Assembly: GCA_038496445.1 (NCBI GenBank)
Contig: JALMLS010000070.1
Span: forward strand, 1-64,000
Source of the DNA: Trichosphaerium sp. ATCC 40318
Taxonomy: Eukaryota > Discosea > Flabellinia > Trichosidae
Reading direction: 5' to 3'
Length of the DNA stretch: 64,000 nucleotides
How positions within the stretch are numbered: the stretch's first letter is position 1; every line of letters starts with the position of its first letter. Under the pieces are notes generated by a model. It searched no databases, had not been told where the DNA came from, and was given only the letters and a program-made list of their open reading frames with translations. The translations under genes were made by a program, and so were the position numbers. This document shows positions 57,958 through 64,000 of this stretch, in pieces.

Positions 57958-60243
57958 TCAAGTTTTACAACAACAGGAGAAAGTGTTATTAGGAAGCTTA
58001 AACGCTTGTTCTTTATGCCAAATGGCTTTGTATAATAGATGTAATTTATCTAGTTCAGCTTGGCGTAGCTTGCAACCGTAGAAGGCATTTAAAAAACAGT
58101 CCAACGAACTGACACGTACCGAAGTGCCATGTAGACGCAGTATTCTGGAACTTTTGTAAAATCCAAACTAAACGAACACATTAGAACGAAACGCTTTCTT
58201 TTCTTCATAATTTTTTCGAAAACGCACCCAGTGACATTCATGTTATCGTAACATCCTTTTAAAAAAATCACGTGTTAGTTGACATATTCATTTGAGTAGA
58301 AAAAAAATCTCAACAATGTTTTTTTTCTCCTTTGTACCTCTTTGGAAGACAAACTTGTTGAATGGCTGAGCTGTGTGCATAGCATGTATGTGAGCTAGTT
58401 TATAAACATTCATATTTTTCTCGCTCGCTTGGACATCTATTAATTCAGGAGAGTAAATAAGATCTGGAACCAAATGATTCAATGCAATCTCACTAAACAA
58501 AAAAATATCAATAACCATCATCCATTAACAAACAAGTATTCAATGGTTATCTATTCAACCATTATTATGTAACATACCTTCCATACATTACAGCAGTCTA
58601 AAGAAGAGTTAGAGCGTGTAAACGGCGACATAGTAGACAGCTTTGTTTCGAAGTTTTAAGGTACCTTCCACCATTTAGGCCAAATTGTTGGTTCATCTAG
58701 TTCATTCTCCCAGATGTAAATAGCTGTTTTCATTGAAAGCTCTGCAACTTCCCGAATTCTAAAAGAAGAAAAAAATGTCAACAAAAGGATCAAACAAAAA
58801 ACGAAGCATACCTCTTTCCTGGTCCATACCAAGTAGGTCCAAGATTATGCATACCGCGATGGGTTAAACCAAGCTTCTTTGCTATACGTCGAAGTCTTCT
58901 TTGTGTGTAAATATGATAACCATAGCCACCTTTTCCAACCTGAACAGAGTTGTTAAAAAAAGTATTACGAACACTTCTTCTTTTGTTTTACTCTCACGTA
59001 CAACAAATCCTTGAGGGAACCAAGAACCAAAGAATGGAGTCAAGAATACGTCAATATCTGTACGCATAACTAAATCATAGTCATCCAAAACTTTACCATC
59101 CTCTGATGCAAAGAATTCGAGTGAATACAAATTCTTGTAATCTAAAAAAACACAAGAAAGTTAGATACATTGTCGAATTGTTACACGTGAATATCTCTTG
59201 ATGTACGTACTCCTAAATGTTTCTGTATTTGGTGGTGTGTGCTCTACAATTATACAATTCGGTTTTGTCTCATCAACCTTCTCATACGGGACACATTCCC
59301 ATTCTTTTGGAATGACATCAGCAGATTGTGGATCTGTAAAAATGAATAGATCTATGAGGACGTATTCATTTGTTATAAGGTCCCAGCATTCATGTAACCA
59401 TCTAGAACAATATTAAGCATATCATAATAAAACAAAGATTTGATACATAGTGTTTATAAAAGGTCGCTAGGTTGGACACAAACGAAAAACGCAAACAAAA
59501 CCAAAAGTTGATTTTTGACTTAAATGAAGCGGTACTGTCATTTTGTTGTTCAAGATACCAAAAGCGTAATACATACACTAGTGTTACTGTATAATTGCTC
59601 TTTCAGTGCGATTGAAGAGAAAAAAATAAGCTTTTTGGTTTCGTGGTTTTTTCAGCAACGTGGCAATTAAAAATGTTGTTTGTGGTATAATTTACGGATT
59701 TCTATGCGTGAACGATTGCTTTTTCAGTTTGGGCGTTTTTTTTTTCTTTGTACGTACTTTAGCTCCTTTAAAAAGTCTTTGGTTAAGCTACGACCATCGT
59801 GGAAGTACACAGCAACAGCTCGCTTCATCTACAGCAATTAAATGTGTCAATAAATAACTACAATGCTAAAGAGCTATTGTAGACGCCTTTATCGCCGTAG
59901 GTGGCTAGTTTGTACCTTTGGGAAATTGCTTCCATCTCTTTGTCTTATTTCTGGAACACCTTGGTTTCCAGTCGTCGCAACGCGCGTTGCATCCTTTAAT
60001 TTGTCTAATTTGGAGGTTAAATGGAGTGTACGGCTTTTCGTCTTATTTACCGATCTGACGTTGCAAAATATCCATACGACTCCTTAGAGCTGCGTTTTCT
60101 TTCCCTTGGATGTCCTCAAATGCATTGTGAGTGCCTACATTTGTACTAGGCTCAGACATCGCAGAGCGGAACATAAACAAGTATACTAGCTGTATGAACG
60201 CTAGTATAAATATAAAAACAGTCAACTGGCTGTATCGATTCAT
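57958..60243 (-). CDS. Type II membrane glycosyltransferase-like protein
   Basis: Exon 1 (60243-60051) encodes MNRYSQLTVFIFILAFIQLV, a signal-anchor helix after a 6-residue cytosolic end, then a short stem with coiled-coil character (ENAALRSRMDILQRQI). Later exons give AVAVYFHDGRSLTKDFLKEL, EYVLIDLFIFTDPQ, CIIVEHTPPNTETF, then DYDLVMRTDIDVFLTPFFGS with a DxD motif (metal and nucleotide-sugar binding), GGYGYHIYTQRRLRRIAKKL, LGPTWYGPG and NHLVPDLIYSPELIDVQ. This is the layout of a Golgi GT-A-type transferase of a poorly characterised eukaryotic family. The last exon (LRQAELDKLHLLYKAIWHKE, stop 57958) is phase-consistent only with a weak GTGTCA donor, so the 3' end may be wrong. Sugar and acceptor unknown. 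Confidence 0.65.
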
Positions 60244-61128
60244 TGCGGTGCTAAATGTCAAAAAACCCGAAATTTCTGGCTGTTTTACGTTGAGAAAGCC
60301 TGGAGTGGTAACGAAAAACATAGAAGCATGTGGCAGTATCAACCTAACTTGGAAGTTTTTTCGGCGCCGGCTACAGAATCTGTAGTTGGCTAATTTAAAC
60401 CGTTAAAAATATGATTTTGTGTTTGCTATACCATGGCACTACGTGCTTTTTTTAAGTTCTACATAGGTCCAAAGCCTAGTGTCAAAATGCAAAAAATAAT
60501 TTTCCCTTATTTTTCTCAGCGTAAACTGCTAACCGTTTAGTGACCACCTCTAATATTCGGTTTAAAACTATCTAAAAGACTGAACTAATTATTGTCCCAT
60601 CACTAGCTGTCAACCTAACAATACCCAAAGGTAGAGTTAGCTTACAACAACATTTGGTCCGGAAAATATTGCAGTAGCATCAATAGCACTTGCTTCAGAT
60701 TTACTTCACTTTCTTTCCAGATTTTATGCAAAGAATGTCATAGGAAGTACGTTAGACTGAATCATTGAGTTGTGACCATGTACAACGATGCACTGTTGAC
60801 ACTATGTTTGTAACTGGAGATTTCGCCTAGTTTATTCATGAGAAACGAAATGTCAGCATACTGTGCGACACAAAAAAAGCTGTGTACCACAAAACGTTGA
60901 CATAATATCAAGATACGCTAAGACGCATGTACAGCATTAACAGAGTAAAACCTGTTTATACTTCACAAGCAAGTGGCGCGTGGAAAAAAAATGTGAAACG
61001 GAAATATAAAATATTTTAGCTCGAATAGTCAAAATAGCGAAAGTTTCAAAGGTGGCGCACCGTTTCATACACGTGACCAAGTAAGCTTGCTAATACCTTC
61101 ATACAACAGCCTAATAAATGAGAATAGA
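60244..61128. other. Intergenic between divergent genes
   Basis: Promoter space for the glycosyltransferase (minus) and the long repeat gene (plus). Two short coding-like stretches near 60.58-60.77 kb (for example ENIAVASIALASDLLHFLSR) could be relics. One CACGTG lies 60 nt upstream of the 61129 start. Confidence 0.4.
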
Positions 61129-63525
61129 ATGACAAGCGATACACCAGACAAATGTCACGTGTTTCGTCTTCCGCTTGAGTTACAACTGGATATTATCGAT
61201 TTAGACTTTGAAGTGTATTTAAAATGGCCTCTGCTATCAAAACATAGCGCATTAGAAACGAGATTTGATAATGACATGAATAAACATGGTAAATGGCTTA
61301 AACGATCAAAAGGAGGCTCTAAATACAAATCTGATTGGAGCCATGGCAGAAGACATGGAGAGTACAAGGAATGGTATTCCAATGGTTGTTTGTCTTTACA
61401 CTGTAACTATGCCAATGGGAAACTTTGTGGTGCGTACAAAAAATGCAATAGATATGGATATATTCAGCTACATTATAGCTATAATGATGACAAGATCCAT
61501 GGAGAGTACCAAAAACAACAATGGGCTTTCAAATCAAATGGTGTATTCCAGAAGAGGTGTAACTACATCAACGGGTTAAAACATGGAGAATACAAAACGT
61601 GGTATGTAGATAATGGTCAAATGATGGAGCGAAATAGTTGTACCAAGAATGATAAAGTTGACAGCGAGTTCCAAGGATGGCATGAAAGCGGTGTATTATC
61701 GAAGAAGTGTAACTACATCAACGGTAAAAAACATGGAGTATACAAAACGTGGTATGCAGATAATGGTCAAATGAGGAAGCAATGCAGTTACATCAATGAT
61801 AAACTACACGGACAACGAAATGAGTGGTATGAGAATGGCCAGTTAAACAAGCAGTGTAATTACTTCAACGATAAACTCAATGGAGAGTGCCAGGAATGGC
61901 ATGACAATGGCCAGCTATACGAGCAGTGCCAGTACACTAATGATAAACTCAATGGAGAGTACCAAGAATGGCGTTATAACGGCCAATTAAGCAATCTTAG
62001 CAATTATATTGAAGGTAAGCTCCATGGAGAGTCCAAAGACTGGTACAGTAATGGTATATTACGCATTAAGTGCAACTACATCAACGGTTTAAAACAAGGA
62101 GATTATTTTGAATTTTTTAATAAGAATGCACAAATCATCAGAAAGCAATGTAGTTATCTCAATGATGAACTACATGGAGAGTACAAGGAATACTATGAAA
62201 ATAGCCAATTGCGTGAACACTGTCATTATGTAAACGGCAAAAAAGAGGGACAATCAAATATTTGGAATGATGATGGCAAATTGATTAGGCAACGCTACTG
62301 CTGCAATGGTGAAGTCCAAGAAGACTCTTGGTTTGATCATGAAAATAATCAAATTTCAAAGCACGTGCATTACAAAAGTGAAAAAGAGAGAGTGTGGAAG
62401 TATTGGAACAGTAATGGCCAGCTTATTAAAGAAGAAAATAAATATAAAACTGATGACGATCAGATTGTTATGGATGGAGAGAATAAAAGATGGTACATAA
62501 ATGGACAACTGAAGATACAAAGCTACTATTACAGAGGCTCACTCCATGGGGAGTATAAGGAGTGGTATGACAACGGGCAACTGAAGAAGCAATGTTACTA
62601 TTGTAAAGATTCACTAAATGGAGTGTATAAAGAGTGGCACAGTAATAGCCAACTGAGAACGTCAGCAGTTCAGAAAAACGGAAAACAAGAAGGAGAGTAC
62701 AAATCTTGGCATGACAATGGTCAATTACAAGGGCACTGCAATTACATCAATGGTGAACAACATGGAGATCGCAAGTACTGGTATGACAATGGTCAATTGT
62801 ATGAACATTATTTATTCATTGATGGCACAAATAAAGGACAATACAAGGCTTGGTACAGAAATGGTAAATTGAAAGCACTATGCAACCACATCAATTTTGG
62901 GTTTGAAGGAGAGTTCAAAAAGTGGTTCCTTAATGGTAGATTGAAGATGCAATGCACCTATGCCAATGGATATCGATATGGGCAATATAAGTCTTGGTAT
63001 GACAATGGTCAACTGAAGAAACAAAGGAACCATATCGATTATGATTGGGCTGTTATGATACTAGATGGAGAGTACAAAAAATGGTATGCCAATGGCCAAC
63101 TTAAGGCTCAGTTTTGTATTGTTGAGGGATGGTACAGTGGAGAGTTCAAAAAGTGGCATGAAAATGGCCAAATACGCCAACATGGTCACTTTGATGGTGA
63201 GTCTAGCAAGCATGGTGATTTCAAAAAGTGGTACAACAACGGTCAATTACAGGAGCAATGTAAGTACATCTATGAAACTCTGGATGGACAGTATAAGTAT
63301 TGGCATGAAAATGGACAATTAAAGAAGCAACACAACTATGAAAAGGGCAAGATAAAAGGGGATCATAAAACTTGGTATGACAACGGCCAATTGAAGAAAC
63401 AATGCAACCATGAAAAAGGTGAGTGTAAAAAATGGCATGCCAATGGCTATCTCAAGTCCTATTTGGTTCGAAGTATCACTGGATTCCACTGCGGAGCTGA
63501 AGGGTGTCGATGTAAATACGGATAG
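61129..63525 (+). CDS. F-box-like protein with long YwqK/MORN-like repeat array
   Basis: Intronless, 798 residues from ATG 61129 (the frame is open to a TTG at 61087). Residues 12-50 read RLPLELQLDIIDLDFEVYLK and WPLLSKH, an F-box-like start nearly identical to the 56.5-57.3 kb gene. From about residue 75 to 785 there are close to 30 repeats of 22-24 residues with the core GEYKEWYDNGQLKKQCNYIN. Tyr, Trp, Gly and Asn-Gly are almost invariant; a few units are broken by insertions (for example EENKYKTDDDQIV). A Cys-rich end (GFHCGAEGCRCKYG) follows. AATAAA lies at 63558. A large elongated binding surface is likely. The similar repeat families of Marseillevirus-like giant viruses make ancient exchange possible. 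Confidence 0.85.
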   Translation: MTSDTPDKCHVFRLPLELQLDIIDLDFEVYLKWPLLSKHSALETRFDNDMNKHGKWLKRSKGGSKYKSDWSHGRRHGEYKEWYSNGCLSLHCNYANGKLCGAYKKCNRYGYIQLHYSYNDDKIHGEYQKQQWAFKSNGVFQKRCNYINGLKHGEYKTWYVDNGQMMERNSCTKNDKVDSEFQGWHESGVLSKKCNYINGKKHGVYKTWYADNGQMRKQCSYINDKLHGQRNEWYENGQLNKQCNYFNDKLNGECQEWHDNGQLYEQCQYTNDKLNGEYQEWRYNGQLSNLSNYIEGKLHGESKDWYSNGILRIKCNYINGLKQGDYFEFFNKNAQIIRKQCSYLNDELHGEYKEYYENSQLREHCHYVNGKKEGQSNIWNDDGKLIRQRYCCNGEVQEDSWFDHENNQISKHVHYKSEKERVWKYWNSNGQLIKEENKYKTDDDQIVMDGENKRWYINGQLKIQSYYYRGSLHGEYKEWYDNGQLKKQCYYCKDSLNGVYKEWHSNSQLRTSAVQKNGKQEGEYKSWHDNGQLQGHCNYINGEQHGDRKYWYDNGQLYEHYLFIDGTNKGQYKAWYRNGKLKALCNHINFGFEGEFKKWFLNGRLKMQCTYANGYRYGQYKSWYDNGQLKKQRNHIDYDWAVMILDGEYKKWYANGQLKAQFCIVEGWYSGEFKKWHENGQIRQHGHFDGESSKHGDFKKWYNNGQLQEQCKYIYETLDGQYKYWHENGQLKKQHNYEKGKIKGDHKTWYDNGQLKKQCNHEKGECKKWHANGYLKSYLVRSITGFHCGAEGCRCKYG

Positions 63526-64000
63526 TAACACTACAGAACTTTGTAGGTTTACAACATAATAAAGAGCTGCAACTATTTAAAGGAACTTTCCTGTATTTGT
63601 TTTTTTTGATTACATACCTAAATGTGCAGAAAGTACAAAAATAACTTTTTGCAATAATCCAAAAATTGGGTTTAAGCGAAATCTCAAAGACAAACCATAA
63701 AATGGCCCATACTCTCAGAACGGGTAATCATTAATGTGTTAGAATAGTTGACGCATTATGGCTTATTATTCTGTGACTCTAAAGCCTTTAGTAGCCCATA
63801 GGTATTCACAATAGACACAACATTCCAAGTGAGACATACACCAGTGGTATCAATATTGAAAAGGCATAATAGGAGGAGGAAATAGTATTTTAACATCTTT
63901 TAGGCAAAAAATTATTTTTTATGCAAATCAGAGGAGCTTTTTTTTGAGGTCAAGTCAAAAATAGTTAAAACATGTTTCCCACGCGTGTATGCGTTATACA
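63526..64000. other. 3' flank, no gene seen
   Basis: Contains the AATAAA at 63558-63563, 33 nt after the stop, then AT-rich sequence to the window end without a supported gene. Confidence 0.5.

Noticed and set aside
1-64000. Idea that the window is a giant-virus genome, because of LRR and YwqK-type repeat proteins
   Set aside because: Spliceosomal introns in most genes, alpha-tubulin, TMEM234 and long non-coding gaps fit a nuclear chromosome. Only single genes might have been exchanged.
1-64000. tRNA, rRNA or CRISPR features
   Set aside because: No cloverleaf with a T-loop motif, no rRNA core sequence and no regularly spaced repeat array with unique spacers were found by eye.

Overview
The window is nuclear DNA of a free-living or zoosporic protist. 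Protein genes are cut by many very short introns (about 30-90 nt). The donor is usually GTACGT or GTAAGT, a CTAAC/ACTAA-like branch site is often visible, and the acceptor is TTTAG or CAG. Base composition is AT-rich, by eye about 36-38% GC. Gene content is eukaryotic: alpha-tubulin, a WNK kinase, a C2-kinase, TMEM234, an F-box/SNF2 ATPase and a Golgi-type glycosyltransferase. Pro/Thr-rich linkers, GCC2/GCC3-type and beta-helix surface proteins, and a Reeler protein fused to a copper-oxygenase-like module would suit a stramenopile-like heterotroph. The taxon is only an inference.

Layout. 0-5 kb: the end of a coiled-coil gene, an F-box-like gene, a C2-like gene and copy A of an unrecognised four-exon family. 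5.2-7.5 kb: a decayed zone with a cytochrome P450 pseudogene. 7.57-10.57 kb: a signal-peptide, Pro/Thr-repeat, beta-helix, Cys-rich, single-TM surface protein. 11.4-16.3 kb: an LRR gene facing a SAM-LRR gene. 18.66-21.96 kb: a secreted HExxH metallopeptidase mosaic. 23.9-31.3 kb: a divergent pair of signalling kinases (WNK; C2 plus TKL-like kinase). 31.6-36.8 kb: alpha-tubulin, TMEM234 and an unrecognised gene in a compact same-strand row. 37-42.6 kb: poor in genes, with a decayed piggyBac-like transposon. 42.7-46.8 kb: the Reeler/LPMO-like fusion and, convergent to it, a secreted discoidin-domain protein. 47-50 kb: gene-poor, with an inverted-repeat element. 50.2-51.2 kb: copy B of the unrecognised family. 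52.2-63.5 kb: F-box/SNF2 ATPase, two F-box-like genes with YwqK/MORN-like repeats, and a type II membrane glycosyltransferase.

Themes. Two secreted or surface sets (7.6-22 kb and 42.7-46.8 kb) look like a matrix-binding and polymer-attacking repertoire. Short N-terminal F-box-like motifs recur on several unrelated C-terminal modules. Most single-copy genes look intact, while the gaps hold relics of their neighbours. The hexamer CACGTG is strongly over-represented, often inside longer perfect palindromes. All splice models were built by eye and need transcript support.
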